In this document: piece after piece, positions 1-7,595 of the stretch
Numbering within the stretch: position 1 is the first letter of the stretch
Layout of the letters: each line of letters starts with the position of its first letter
Origin: JAGVPT01 sp963827085
Lineage (GTDB): Bacteria > Bacteroidota > Ignavibacteria > UBA10030 > UBA8401
Length of the DNA: 64,000 nucleotides
NCBI GenBank assembly: GCA_963827085.1
Contig: CAWGZY010000003.1
Span: 868,001-932,000, forward strand
Direction: 5' to 3'
Program-made: the position numbers and the translations under genes
The notes under the pieces: generated by a model
What the model was told of the DNA's origin: nothing
What the model saw: only the letters and a program-made list of their open reading frames with translations
Database searches by the model: none

Positions 1-569
1 ACCGGGCGATTGAATTGTTTTGCGATGAAACATGCCCCGTCCAATTGATCTTTTCGGGGAAGGCGCACCCGCGCGACGATGAGGGGAAAAAATTTATCAA
101 GCAGGTGATCGATCTGACGAACAATCCGCGCCTCTTCGGAAAGGTCGTCTTCCTCGAAAATTATGACATTAACGTTGCACGGCATCTTGTAGCCGGAGCG
201 GATGTCTGGCTCAACAACCCCCGCCGCCCGCTCGAAGCCAGCGGAACCAGCGGTCAAAAAGTGGCTATCCACGGAGGACTAAACTGCAGCATCATGGACG
301 GATGGTGGCGTGAAGCGTGCGACGACACCAACGGCTGGGCGATCGGAAAAGATGAAACGCCGACACTTGCCGAGCACCAAGACGTCATCGACGCTGAAAA
401 TCTTTTTTCAGTGATCAAAAACAGCATCGTTCCAGAGTTCTACCGGCGCGACGAAAAAAATATTCCTCGTCAATGGCTGCAGCGCGTCCGGCGGTCAATC
501 GCAACGCTCGTCCCGCAGTACAACACGCACCGCATGGTTGCGGAGTACGTCAAGAAATACTACGTTTGA
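1..569 (+). CDS. glgP: Alpha-glucan (glycogen) phosphorylase, C-terminal part, truncated by the window edge
   Basis: Phosphorolysis of glycogen or maltodextrins to glucose-1-phosphate, with PLP as cofactor; cytoplasmic. The reading frame is open from the first bases (codons from position 3), so the TTG at 15 is not a real start and the 5' part lies outside the window. The visible part has the family segment PVQLIFSGKAHP, then NNPRRPLEASGTSGQK, where the last Lys is the PLP-binding lysine position (usually GMK, here GQK), and LNCSIMDGWW. The end (QYNTHRMVAEYVKKYY) is the normal C-terminus of the shorter bacterial/archaeal-type enzyme. Two small genes follow on the same strand. The family assignment is secure from the PLP-site motif; the substrate (glycogen or maltodextrin) cannot be told. 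Confidence 0.93.
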   Translation, partial: RAIELFCDETCPVQLIFSGKAHPRDDEGKKFIKQVIDLTNNPRLFGKVVFLENYDINVARHLVAGADVWLNNPRRPLEASGTSGQKVAIHGGLNCSIMDGWWREACDDTNGWAIGKDETPTLAEHQDVIDAENLFSVIKNSIVPEFYRRDEKNIPRQWLQRVRRSIATLVPQYNTHRMVAEYVKKYYV

Positions 570-663
570 TGCCGTACAGGAAAGTACGGAGAAATAAAAT
601 TGATGACGGGCACAACTTTTTCTCGCTATCTTCGTTAATTGTATAAGAGAGGAGAAAAAGAGT

Positions 664-813
664 ATGAAAACATCGTATGGATTTGACGATCTTTCGCAGG
701 AAGAACTTCAAGCGATTGAAGAACTTTTGCTTGACGAGATGGAGAAACAACAGTGGGATGCAATCACGTACTCGATTATCCTTGGTGAGGAAGTGATTCT
801 CCCGCAGCAATAA
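664..813 (+). CDS. Small acidic protein, 49 aa, unknown function
   Basis: A short open frame (MKTSYGFDDLSQEELQ... to ILPQQ) with a good ribosome site GGAG at 651-654, 9 bases before the ATG. It is rich in Glu, Asp and Leu, predicted mostly helical, with no membrane segment. The next small gene starts 3 bases after its stop, so the pair looks co-translated, downstream of the glycogen phosphorylase and convergent with pyruvate kinase. I do not recognise the family. Support comes from the ribosome site, the tight spacing and the compositional regularity; length alone would not be enough. Confidence 0.55.
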   Translation: MKTSYGFDDLSQEELQAIEELLLDEMEKQQWDAITYSIILGEEVILPQQ

Positions 814-816
814 ATT

Positions 817-972
817 ATGAAGAACATGCTTAAAATCATTACTTGGACGGCGGTCATCGCTGGAATCGTTGCGCTCCCTTTTTTAATTCGCAGGCGGAAC
901 GAACAGGTGCATTACCGCGATCTCAATGTCCGCTACGACATTGACGATTATATCTCAGAAGTCAACCTGTAG
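817..972 (+). CDS. Small single-pass membrane protein, 51 aa
   Basis: Begins MKNMLKIITWTAVIAGIV with a hydrophobic segment at about residues 5-24, then basic RRR, and an acidic tail ending DDYISEVNL. This is the layout of a small inner-membrane protein with a short hydrophilic tail. It starts 3 bases after the stop of the preceding small gene and ends 38 bases before the convergent pyruvate kinase. I do not recognise the function. The N-terminal hydrophobic stretch followed by positive charge fits an anchor better than a cleaved signal peptide. Confidence 0.55.
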   Translation: MKNMLKIITWTAVIAGIVALPFLIRRRNEQVHYRDLNVRYDIDDYISEVNL

Positions 973-1009
973 GCCTGAACGATAAGCGTCAGGAACAGGG
1001 ACCATTTCT

Positions 1010-2452
1010 CTACGATATTTTTTCTACCTTCACCATATTCGTCGTGCCGCGCGCCAGGAGAGGAATGCCGGCTGTCATCACGATATAATCCCCCTTTTTT
1101 ACGTACCCCGATTTCAGAAGTTCCTGCTGGATGGCCGCCAGCGTCGTATCGGTGTCCGCAATATTCGGCACCAGGATCGACTTCACGCCCCACACTAAAT
1201 TCAATCTTCTTCTGATGCGCTCGCGGTCCGTGGCCGCGATGATCATTCCGTACGGCCTGTACTTCGCTATCGTCTTCGCCGTTTCGCCCGAGTGAGTGAT
1301 CGGAACGATAGCAGCCGCCCCGATCCGTTTCGCCAGAACGCAGGCGGCCCGCCCCAGAGCTTTGAATATCTCAGTCTGCTTGGCGCCCGCTTCGTCCGCA
1401 AGGTCGAGCTGGTCGCGGTACTCTTCCTCCGCACGCCGGATGATCAAATCCATCGTCCGCACAACCTCGACAACGTATTTCCCAACGGATGTTTCGCCGC
1501 TTAACATCACTGCATCGGCGCCGTCCAGGACGCCGTTGGCCACATCGTTCGCTTCTGCACGTGTCGGCCGTGGGTTTTCTATCATCGACTCGAGCATCTG
1601 GGTCGCGATGATTACCGGTTTACCGGCGGCGTTTGCTTTCTTGCAGATCATCTTTTGTGCAATGGGGACGTCTTCCGTTGCACACTCTACGCCCAAGTCG
1701 CCCCGCGCCACCATGACCGCGTCCGCTTCACGAATGATCTCGTCGATGTTATCCAGCGCTTCCCTCTTCTCGATCTTTGCGATGATGGGGAGTTTCTTAT
1801 GCTTATCAATTTTTGAAATAATGAACTCTCTCAGGCGGCGTATGTCGTCGCCGGTGCGAACGAACGAAAGAGCGACGTAGTCGATGTCATTCGCGATGCC
1901 AAACTCCAGGTCTTCCATGTCTTTTTCCGTTAACGATGGGGCACTTACTGCTACACCTGGAAGGTTGATCCCTTTGTGCTCTTTCAGAATTCCGCCGTGA
2001 ACGACTTCGGTCACCACATCGGTTGCCGTCGAGCTCAGCACCTTGAGTTGAAGCAGGCCGTCGTCCATCAATATTGTATCGCCGGATTTTACGTCCTTCG
2101 GCAAATTTTGGTACGTGGTGGATACACGCTCAGCGTTCCCGGCGATTTCATTGATCGTGATCGTGAATTTTGCGCCATCAACCAGGCGCACTTCGGGCGA
2201 TGAGAGCTTCCCCGTTCTGATCTTCGGTCCCTGTAGATCCTGGAGAATCGTGATCGGCTCGCCGGCCCGCCCGGCAGCCTCGCGAACGGCTTTCATCATG
2301 GCATAATGTTCTTCGTGGGTGCCGTGCGAAAAATTGAGACGTGCGACATCCATCCCAGCCCGGACCATTTTTTCGATCACATCAACTGTCGACGATGCCG
2401 GCCCGAGGGTACAGACAATCTTTGTTTTCCCGTATCGATTTTGCATTTCCAT
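1010..2452 (-). CDS. pyk: Pyruvate kinase
   Basis: Last step of glycolysis: phosphoenolpyruvate plus ADP gives pyruvate plus ATP; cytoplasmic. At 480 aa it has the normal length. Visible motifs are KTKIVCTLGPAS at the N-terminus, ILQDLQGPKIRTG, the active-site region PIIAKIEKREALDNIDEI, MVARGDLGVE, and ANDVANGVLDGADAVMLSGE. The C-terminal allosteric-type domain is complete (VPITHSGETAKTIAKYRP). The ATG at 2452 has GAGG about 10 bases upstream; an ATG two codons in is also possible. It lies 19 bases downstream of the penicillin-acylase-like gene on the same strand, so the two may share a transcript. Confidence 0.97.
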   Translation of the reverse strand: MEMQNRYGKTKIVCTLGPASSTVDVIEKMVRAGMDVARLNFSHGTHEEHYAMMKAVREAAGRAGEPITILQDLQGPKIRTGKLSSPEVRLVDGAKFTITINEIAGNAERVSTTYQNLPKDVKSGDTILMDDGLLQLKVLSSTATDVVTEVVHGGILKEHKGINLPGVAVSAPSLTEKDMEDLEFGIANDIDYVALSFVRTGDDIRRLREFIISKIDKHKKLPIIAKIEKREALDNIDEIIREADAVMVARGDLGVECATEDVPIAQKMICKKANAAGKPVIIATQMLESMIENPRPTRAEANDVANGVLDGADAVMLSGETSVGKYVVEVVRTMDLIIRRAEEEYRDQLDLADEAGAKQTEIFKALGRAACVLAKRIGAAAIVPITHSGETAKTIAKYRPYGMIIAATDRERIRRRLNLVWGVKSILVPNIADTDTTLAAIQQELLKSGYVKKGDYIVMTAGIPLLARGTTNMVKVEKIS

Positions 2453-2471
2453 TGGGGTGTTGTCCTCTAGT

Positions 2472-4883
2472 TTAATTGCCAGGAAGAAGAGAGAGCGTGT
2501 GTTTCGCTGCCTGGGCGACGCGTGCGCTGTCGATCGGCATCACGTGGTATTCGCCGCTCAGCCACAACGGCGTTTGGTCGGAATAGTGCTCATGCATCGG
2601 CTGTCCCGATTCCCCCGTCGGAATAATCGAGAGCGCCCCGTTGATGTCCGAGAAATCGACGATTTGCCGCATCGACGGCCCTAACGTTACCTGGTACGGA
2701 GCGGCCAAATAATACTCTCCGTTGTTGAGCGTGGTTCCAGAGCCGCCGATTGGAAACGGGCCGATATTGAAAACGGAACCCAGCGGCGGCTGTGAGCCGA
2801 ACGGGTGCCGGAAGACGACAGTGTGGAGCAGTCCCCACTGCCATGTCTTCATCTCTCCACCCAGCGAAGTCTTTAACTCCTGGATTGCCTCCCTCAGGCT
2901 TTTTCTGATGACGTCATCGCGCGTTTCGATTTGCGGCGTCGATGGATCGTCAAACCACCAGGACGAAGGATTCTTCAGCAGGGCTGGAACGGTGCGGTAC
3001 GGAATATTCGCAACGGCAATATATTTCTCGTACAACGCGTCCCCCATTTTATTCTGGAAAATGTTCTTCAACAAATGTGTAAAGAAAACATGAAAGAGTG
3101 TCGTCGGCACATCATCTTTCAAGAGTTGAAAATGCCAGTTCCGAAAATAGCTCAGCGCAGTCTGTACGTCGGCGCTTGTTCCTGTTGTAGAATCATACGC
3201 GTGGATGATATACGGGGTCGTCTCCTTCGCAAAATATGAATAGTAGTCCCCCTGTATCCGTACAAAATCTTCGACTGAAAGTTTTTCCTGCTTCCGCAAA
3301 AGTTCGTCGAGCCGTTGAATACGTGACGGCGGTTCCCAGAGGTTCGAGATATAATACGGAAACGAGTTGTCGGCCATTTTATTATTGGCAGTCGCAATAA
3401 AATGCTGCGGAGGATTGAAAAGAGAAGGTAAACGTTCGAACGGAACAAATCCGTTCCACTCATTCTCTCCGGTCCACCCCGGCATCGGGAGCGTTGGATT
3501 TTGCGCCGACCGGATCGGCAACCGGACGCCGGCCAGGTAACCGATATTGCCGTCGATATCTGCATAAACAAAATTCTGCCCCGGAACGGCAAATTCTTTA
3601 ACACCGTTTTTGAATTCGTTCCAATTTTTTGCTTTGTCGATCAGGACCAGCGAGTACAGTTCGTCGCTGACATCCTGTCCCGTCCATCTCATCGAGACCA
3701 GAACATCTTTGGTTATTGAACCGACTGCGTTGACCTCATTGATGATCGGCCCATGGTTCGTCGATTTGACCGTCAGGATAATCGCGGAGGAATCTTTGAC
3801 GATAATGGTATCCTGGATTACCGTCATCGGGCTCCAGACATCCCGGAAAAGATATTCCCCGGCGGGGTTTGTCATCTCGAGATAGAAATCGGCATCGTCT
3901 GCCATGACGTTGGTGAGTCCCCACGCAATATGCTGATTATGGCCGATCACCACCATAGGCGTACCGGGAAGAGAAACACCGGCGACATCATATTCACCGC
4001 CGCGGAGATGAAGTTCATACCATTTTGACGGAGCGGAGAAACCGAGATGCGGGTCGTTGGCCAGCATGGCTTTCCCGCTCACGGATTTTTGCGGCCCGAC
4101 AGCCCACGCATTGCTTCCGATATGAATTCCGGTCGTCCCGAAAAACGTCCTGAACTCCCGGTCGACGTCGATCAACTTGAGCAGATTGTCCGGATACACT
4201 TCGGCGTGGAGTCCTTTCGGAACAATGACGGGAATGTTTTCAGGATAGGTGGGGAAAATCTCATTTGCTTTCTCTTCGCCGAAGGTCTTATATACATCTC
4301 CGAGCACAAGATCGACATACCAGGAGATGTTCAGTTCCCATGCCATCAGCCGGGAGACGAGAAGAGAATGGATCGGCTTCCACTCTTCGGGGGCGTAATT
4401 CAGCATATCGAATTCAATAGGATATTTGCCGCGGTGTGATCGGATGAACGCGTTCACGCCGTCGCTGTAAGCTTGAAGAATGCGGCGGGATTCGGGATGA
4501 AGATTCTGTTCGAGTTTTTCGGCGATCCGCTCCATCCCGACCGTCCTGAAGAGCTTGTCAAACTTCACTGTCGACGGGCCAAAGACTTCGGACAATCGCC
4601 CTTCGCCGGCCCTGCGGGCAACATCCATTTGCCAGAGGCGGTCCTGCGCATGCACATACCCTTGCGCAAAAAAAAGGTCGTGTTCATTTCCTGCGGTGAT
4701 GTGGGGAATTCCAAACTCATCGCGCTGCACCGTTGCAGGATTCTGCAAACCGGCAACAACGATAGTGCCGTCCACTGCGGGGAACGATTTCGTCACAAGA
4801 TAGCGAAGGATAAGAAGCGTGACGAGCGTGATAACAACCAACGAACCGAAAATTCCGATGAAGATTTTTAATTTCGATCTCAT
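2472..4883 (-). CDS. Penicillin acylase family Ntn hydrolase, membrane-anchored or exported
   Basis: 803 aa member of the penicillin/cephalosporin/AHL acylase family (Ntn hydrolases, peptidase family S45). These are exported precursors that self-cleave so that a Ser becomes the new N-terminus and nucleophile of the beta subunit. Here the conserved IGSNAWAVG puts that Ser at residue 257, after an alpha-subunit region with DEFGIPHI and AQDRLWQMD. ANDPHL follows the nucleophile. A hydrophobic segment at about residues 7-27 looks like a signal anchor. The substrate (beta-lactam, acyl-homoserine lactone or other amide) cannot be told from sequence. It is upstream of pyk with a 19-base gap. Confidence 0.9.
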   Translation of the reverse strand: MRSKLKIFIGIFGSLVVITLVTLLILRYLVTKSFPAVDGTIVVAGLQNPATVQRDEFGIPHITAGNEHDLFFAQGYVHAQDRLWQMDVARRAGEGRLSEVFGPSTVKFDKLFRTVGMERIAEKLEQNLHPESRRILQAYSDGVNAFIRSHRGKYPIEFDMLNYAPEEWKPIHSLLVSRLMAWELNISWYVDLVLGDVYKTFGEEKANEIFPTYPENIPVIVPKGLHAEVYPDNLLKLIDVDREFRTFFGTTGIHIGSNAWAVGPQKSVSGKAMLANDPHLGFSAPSKWYELHLRGGEYDVAGVSLPGTPMVVIGHNQHIAWGLTNVMADDADFYLEMTNPAGEYLFRDVWSPMTVIQDTIIVKDSSAIILTVKSTNHGPIINEVNAVGSITKDVLVSMRWTGQDVSDELYSLVLIDKAKNWNEFKNGVKEFAVPGQNFVYADIDGNIGYLAGVRLPIRSAQNPTLPMPGWTGENEWNGFVPFERLPSLFNPPQHFIATANNKMADNSFPYYISNLWEPPSRIQRLDELLRKQEKLSVEDFVRIQGDYYSYFAKETTPYIIHAYDSTTGTSADVQTALSYFRNWHFQLLKDDVPTTLFHVFFTHLLKNIFQNKMGDALYEKYIAVANIPYRTVPALLKNPSSWWFDDPSTPQIETRDDVIRKSLREAIQELKTSLGGEMKTWQWGLLHTVVFRHPFGSQPPLGSVFNIGPFPIGGSGTTLNNGEYYLAAPYQVTLGPSMRQIVDFSDINGALSIIPTGESGQPMHEHYSDQTPLWLSGEYHVMPIDSARVAQAAKHTLSLLPGN

Positions 4884-4992
4884 AAATATTCTACTCGGAG
4901 AGACTTCCTGTACACCGATGACGCAAAGTTCGGGCTCAGTTTTTGGGGTCTCACTGCTGAGTTTCTGATGCTATCCGTGTACGCGCTGCCAG

Positions 4993-5796
4993 CTAATTTT
5001 TCTGGAGAAGAGGCAAATTCCACTCGAGCAAGTACTCCCGAAACGCGGATGCCGGCAGCTGCACGAGCATAGGATGCTCATCAGGGTCGAGCCACTGCAT
5101 GAGAAACAGGAGATTTTCCTCTCCCATTGCCGTGCATCCCGATGTCGCCGAGCTGTCGGAGCCGATGATGTGGAGAAAGATACAACTTCCTTTTCCGGGA
5201 ATCGAGTGCGGATTATGTTTCACAACAATGCCGTATTTATAGTAGCTTGAATCCAACTTCATCACTTCCGAAGATTTCCACGGGAGCCTTCCCAGCGAAT
5301 CTCTTTTGACCTCATTTTCTGAGACGAGCGAATTGTAGAACACGGAGCCGGTATCGTCAACACAGTGAAGCACTTTGGTCGCTTGTTGGTAAGGAAACCG
5401 AATGCCGGGCGGAGGCACGGAGTCATAGCCGAAAAAATCTCCCAGTTCGAATATGCCCGCGGGAGACCGGTGATCGCCTTCTACTTTCATCCGTTCTCCG
5501 GGAGGAATCTTATGAAGGCCTATTCCCCATGCGAGGCCGGAATCACCGACAACCACTTTCCACGGAACATTATACTGCAGCCAGCCGTCGTCGGTCCGGT
5601 TGAAGAGATACATTAAGCCTGTGGTGGACTTCCAATCCGAAGTCACCACGAACACCAATTGATTGGCATGGTTAATTTGGGCCGCGCCGGGAGAAGCAAC
5701 GAAAAAAAGTGAAAGAAGAAAAACGGTAAATGCCGTTCCGCGAATGCGGGTAACCGGCAAAGAACGACACAGCATTGTTTTGACATTCGAGAGCAT
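4993..5796 (-). CDS. Exported L,D-transpeptidase (YkuD-fold) like protein
   Basis: 267 aa with an N-terminal hydrophobic signal (FTVFLLSLFFVASPGAAQ, cleavage likely near residue 40). The catalytic signature of YkuD-fold proteins is present: His209 in CIFLHIIG, then SDSSATSGCTAM with Cys221 as nucleophile. The region before it (HRSPAGIFELG, KYGIVVKHN) matches the branch of this fold annotated as L,D-peptidoglycan transpeptidase (COG3786). It probably acts in the periplasm on peptidoglycan, but the exact reaction is not shown. The start at 5796 has only a weak ribosome site; an ATG seven codons later is an alternative. Confidence 0.82.
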   Translation of the reverse strand: MLSNVKTMLCRSLPVTRIRGTAFTVFLLSLFFVASPGAAQINHANQLVFVVTSDWKSTTGLMYLFNRTDDGWLQYNVPWKVVVGDSGLAWGIGLHKIPPGERMKVEGDHRSPAGIFELGDFFGYDSVPPPGIRFPYQQATKVLHCVDDTGSVFYNSLVSENEVKRDSLGRLPWKSSEVMKLDSSYYKYGIVVKHNPHSIPGKGSCIFLHIIGSDSSATSGCTAMGEENLLFLMQWLDPDEHPMLVQLPASAFREYLLEWNLPLLQKN

Positions 5797-5829
5797 AATT
5801 CGTACATTAATTTAAGTTTTTTTTGAAGA

Positions 5830-5904
5830 CGGAACGTAGCGCAGCCTGGCTAGCGCACTACCTTGGGGTGGTAGGGGTCGCGGGTTCGAATCCCGCCGTT
5901 CCGA
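5830..5904 (+). tRNA. tRNA-Pro, anticodon GGG
   Basis: A full cloverleaf folds: acceptor CGGAACG pairs with CGTTCCG, D-stem GCGC/GCGC, anticodon stem CTACC/GGTAG around the loop TTGGGGT (anticodon GGG), and T-arm GCGGG-TTCGAAT-CCCGC. The discriminator base is A; CCA is not encoded. From position 5851 onward its sequence is the start of a tandem repeat that carries a GIY-YIG gene, so its 3' part may have been supplied by that element. Confidence 0.95.
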
Positions 5905-5959
5905 CAGAACACTCCCCCGCAACCATTCTTTTGAACAACATTCTCCATTATCCTGGTCA

Positions 5960-6253
5960 ATGCATTTCTGGGTCTATATTCTCAGAAGCCGATCAACAGA
6001 AAAATTCTACATCGGACAAACTTCTAATCTACAAGCACGTTTGATTCAGCATAATAGCAGACGCTCTACGTACACGTCATCCGGAGTACCATGGACTCTA
6101 ATATATTGCGAATCCTATCCTTCCCGCAAAGAAGCAATTTTGAGAGAACAATTTCTGAAATCACCTCGTGGATGGCGCGAGTTACAACAAATTAAACATG
6201 AGTTATATCGAAACAATTTTCAAGAAATCCCCACAGCATCTCTCCGCTGTTAG
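5960..6253 (+). CDS. GIY-YIG nuclease family protein (URI/YhbQ type)
   Basis: 97 aa small single-domain nuclease of the GIY-YIG superfamily, related to the UvrC N-terminal domain and to homing endonucleases. VYI at residues 5-7 and YIG at 17-19 form the two signature strands, followed by Arg27 in LQARLIQHN, and a Glu-rich helix (RKEAILREQFLKS) that should supply the metal-binding Glu. The gene lies 55 bp after tRNA-Pro. Its stop codon TAG (6251-6253) is made by the first bases of the next tRNA fragment. A second, broken copy follows in tandem. Its cellular role is not known; the arrangement suggests a mobile or homing element. The family call is strong, the role is inference. Confidence 0.85.
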   Translation: MHFWVYILRSRSTEKFYIGQTSNLQARLIQHNSRRSTYTSSGVPWTLIYCESYPSRKEAILREQFLKSPRGWRELQQIKHELYRNNFQEIPTASLRC

Positions 6254-6325
6254 CGCACTACCTTGGGTGGTAGGGGTCGCGGGTTCTCCCAACGGGATCA
6301 CCTCGTGAGAATCCCGCCGTTCCGA
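6251..6325 (+). pseudogene. Degenerate tRNA-Pro 3' fragment (copy 1)
   Basis: Matches the intact tRNA-Pro from TAGCGCACTACC to the acceptor end CGTTCCGA. The 5' acceptor strand and most of the D-arm are missing. One G is lost from the anticodon loop (6-base loop), and 22 bp are inserted in the T-loop at 6287-6308. It cannot form a working tRNA. The insert contains ATCACCTCGTG, an 11-mer also found inside the GIY-YIG gene at 6160-6170. Confidence 0.9.
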
Positions 6326-6380
6326 CAGAACACTCCCCCGCAACCATTCTTTTGAACAACATTCTCCATTATCCTGGTCA

Positions 6381-6813
6381 ATGCATTTCTGGGTCTATAT
6401 TCTCAGAAGCCGATCAACAGAAAAATTCTACATCGGACAAACTTCTAATCTACAAGCACGTTTGATTCAGCATAATAGCAGACGCTCTACGTACACGTCA
6501 TCGGTAGTGTTACAATTTCGAAGTAAATGTCATTCCGGCGAAAGCCGGAATCCAGTTTAATCGGTCTGGATGCCAGCTTTCGCTGGCATGACACACATTT
6601 TTCGGTTTGATATGCTCAAACTGTAACACTACCCACGTCATCCGGAGACCATGGACTCTAATATATTGCGAATCCTATCCTTCCCGCAAAGAAGCAATTT
6701 TGAGAGAACAATTTCTGAAATCACCTCGTGGATGGCGCGAGTTACAACAAATTAAACATGAGTTATATCGAAACAATTTTCAAGAAATCCCCACAGCATC
6801 TCTCCGCTGTTAG
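6381..6813 (+). pseudogene. Second copy of the GIY-YIG gene, split by a MITE-like insertion
   Basis: Begins with the same ATG context and sequence as the intact copy at 5960 (offset 421 bp) and is the same up to the CACGTCATC target site. There a 131-bp element (6503-6633) interrupts it. After the second CACGTCATC it resumes, with one base missing at the former GGAGTACC (now GGAGACC), and runs to the same TAG at 6811-6813. The C-terminal half stays open (PWTLIYCESYPSRKEA... to SLRC), but no full nuclease can be made. It was probably functional before the insertion. Confidence 0.9.
6503..6633. mobile_element. MITE-like element with 16-bp terminal inverted repeats and a 9-bp target duplication
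   Basis: 131 bp without coding capacity. The ends are GGTAGTGTTACAATTT and, on the other strand, GGTAGTGTTACAGTTT (one mismatch). Direct repeats CACGTCATC at 6494-6502 and 6634-6642 flank it, and the uninterrupted sister copy has the site only once, which proves insertion. Inside are two hairpins of the common CATTCCGGCGAAAGCCGG and GCCAGCTTTCGCTGGC kind. A second element with GGTAGTG ends and nearly the same length lies at 35487-35614. Confidence 0.9.
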
Positions 6814-6885
6814 CGCACTACCTTGGGTGGTAGGGGTCGCGGGTTCTCCCAACGGGATCACCTCGTGAGAATCCCGCCGTTCCGA
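6811..6885 (+). pseudogene. Degenerate tRNA-Pro 3' fragment (copy 2, end of the array)
   Basis: Same as the fragment at 6251, including the 22-bp T-loop insert (6847-6868) and the missing anticodon-loop G. After CCGACA the sequence diverges from the unit, so this marks the right end of the array. It would be the attR-like position if the array arose by insertion into tRNA-Pro. Confidence 0.88.
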
Positions 6886-6892
6886 CAACGTT

Positions 6893-7061
6893 CTAGAAGC
6901 CATCTCAAAAACATGTCACTTGATCCTTCGATGCGCTCTCCCGCTCTTCGAGCGGGATCGCTTACTCAGGATGAACGGGCCATTTATTCACCCTGAGCAA
7001 GTCCCCCGAAGGGGGACGCGTCGAAGGGCTAACACAAGACCATTTTTGAGATAGGTTCTAG
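6893..7061. mobile_element. Inverted-repeat element, MITE-like, 169 bp
   Basis: The left end CTAGAAGCCATCTCAAAAA and the reverse complement of the right end, CTAGAACCTATCTCAAAAA, match at 17 of 19 positions. The interior holds further imperfect hairpins (CCCGCTCTTCGAGCGGG, and CCCCCGAAGGGGG) and the widespread CTCAGGATGAACGG type of repeat sequence. There is no open frame of note. No convincing target duplication was seen. It begins 6 bases after the tRNA/GIY-YIG array and ends just before the MerR terminator. Confidence 0.65.
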
Positions 7062-7073
7062 TAAGTCAACAAT

Positions 7074-7107
7074 AAAAAAGTCTTTGCTGCGGGGCAAAGA
7101 CTTTTTT
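7074..7107 (-). terminator. Rho-independent terminator after the MerR gene, possibly bidirectional
   Basis: Stem GTCTTTGC (7080-7087) with GCAAAGAC (7094-7101) and a 6-base loop, flanked by an A-tract on the left and a T-tract on the right. It lies about 34 bases past the MerR stop codon in the direction of that gene. Confidence 0.85.
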
Positions 7108-7140
7108 ATTCGTGCAGAACTCCCAAAGACCAAATCCCCC

Positions 7141-7557
7141 TCAATTTAATTTCACCAGCAACTCTTCAAGGAACGTTTTTACTTCTAATAAATCTTCTCG
7201 TAATCTCTGGTCAGTTGCAACAGGCAGGACGGCTGCGCTTTCCGCGGGGGCATGGATCGGCGGCGCGTCGGGGGGGATCAATTGCAGCTGCTCGCCGTTT
7301 TCGACTTCCGGCGTCCACGACTTCAGGACTTGCTTTGCCCCTTCAATAGTGTACCGTTCTTCCCGCAGAAGCTGACGGATGTAGAGGATGAGCTTGATGT
7401 CCTTGTTCGTGTAGATTCTGTTGCCCGCCCTGTTTTTAGCGGGCTTTAACTGCTCGAATTCCGATTCCCAGTACCGCAAGACATATTGTTCAAGGTCGGT
7501 AATCTTACTTACCTCGCTGATGGAATAATACAATTTTTTTATTCCAGTGGATTTCAT
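7141..7557 (-). CDS. MerR-family transcriptional regulator
   Basis: 138 aa. The N-terminal winged-helix domain is typical: YYSISEVSKITDLEQYVLRYWE (HTH), then the wing NRAGNRIYTNKDI and the linker helix LILYIRQLLREERYTIEGAKQVL. The C-terminal part is Pro/Ala/Glu-rich, then a short helix, with no Cys for metal sensing. This is the FCB/Deltaproteobacterial subgroup with unknown ligand. The start at 7557 is preferred over 7596 because GAGG lies 5 bases upstream and the protein then begins MKSTGIKKLYYSI. A sigma70-like promoter sits at 7596-7624. It diverges from the exported protein gene at 7920. Confidence 0.88.
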   Translation of the reverse strand: MKSTGIKKLYYSISEVSKITDLEQYVLRYWESEFEQLKPAKNRAGNRIYTNKDIKLILYIRQLLREERYTIEGAKQVLKSWTPEVENGEQLQLIPPDAPPIHAPAESAAVLPVATDQRLREDLLEVKTFLEELLVKLN

Positions 7558-7595
7558 TACATCCTCGCCGTTTGTGGATAGTAGGAACCACTGCA

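Larger units (their letters stand above)
5851..6887 (+). repeat. Tandem duplication of a tRNA-3'-fragment plus GIY-YIG gene unit
   Basis: Unit 1 spans 5851-6250 (400 bp): the tRNA-Pro 3' part from TAGCGCACTACC onward, a 55-bp spacer, and the GIY-YIG gene. Unit 2 spans 6251-6810 (560 bp). The size difference is fully explained by a 22-bp insertion in the tRNA T-loop (6287-6308), loss of one G in the anticodon loop, a 131-bp MITE-like insert plus its 9-bp target duplication, and a 1-base deletion in the gene. A third, terminal tRNA fragment (6811-6887) closes the array. The fragments at 6251 and 6811 are identical to each other and both carry the 22-bp insert. Confidence 0.93.

Noticed and set aside
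5823..6044. 73-residue frame over tRNA-Pro
   Set aside because: It overlaps the tRNA and the real GIY-YIG gene in another frame.
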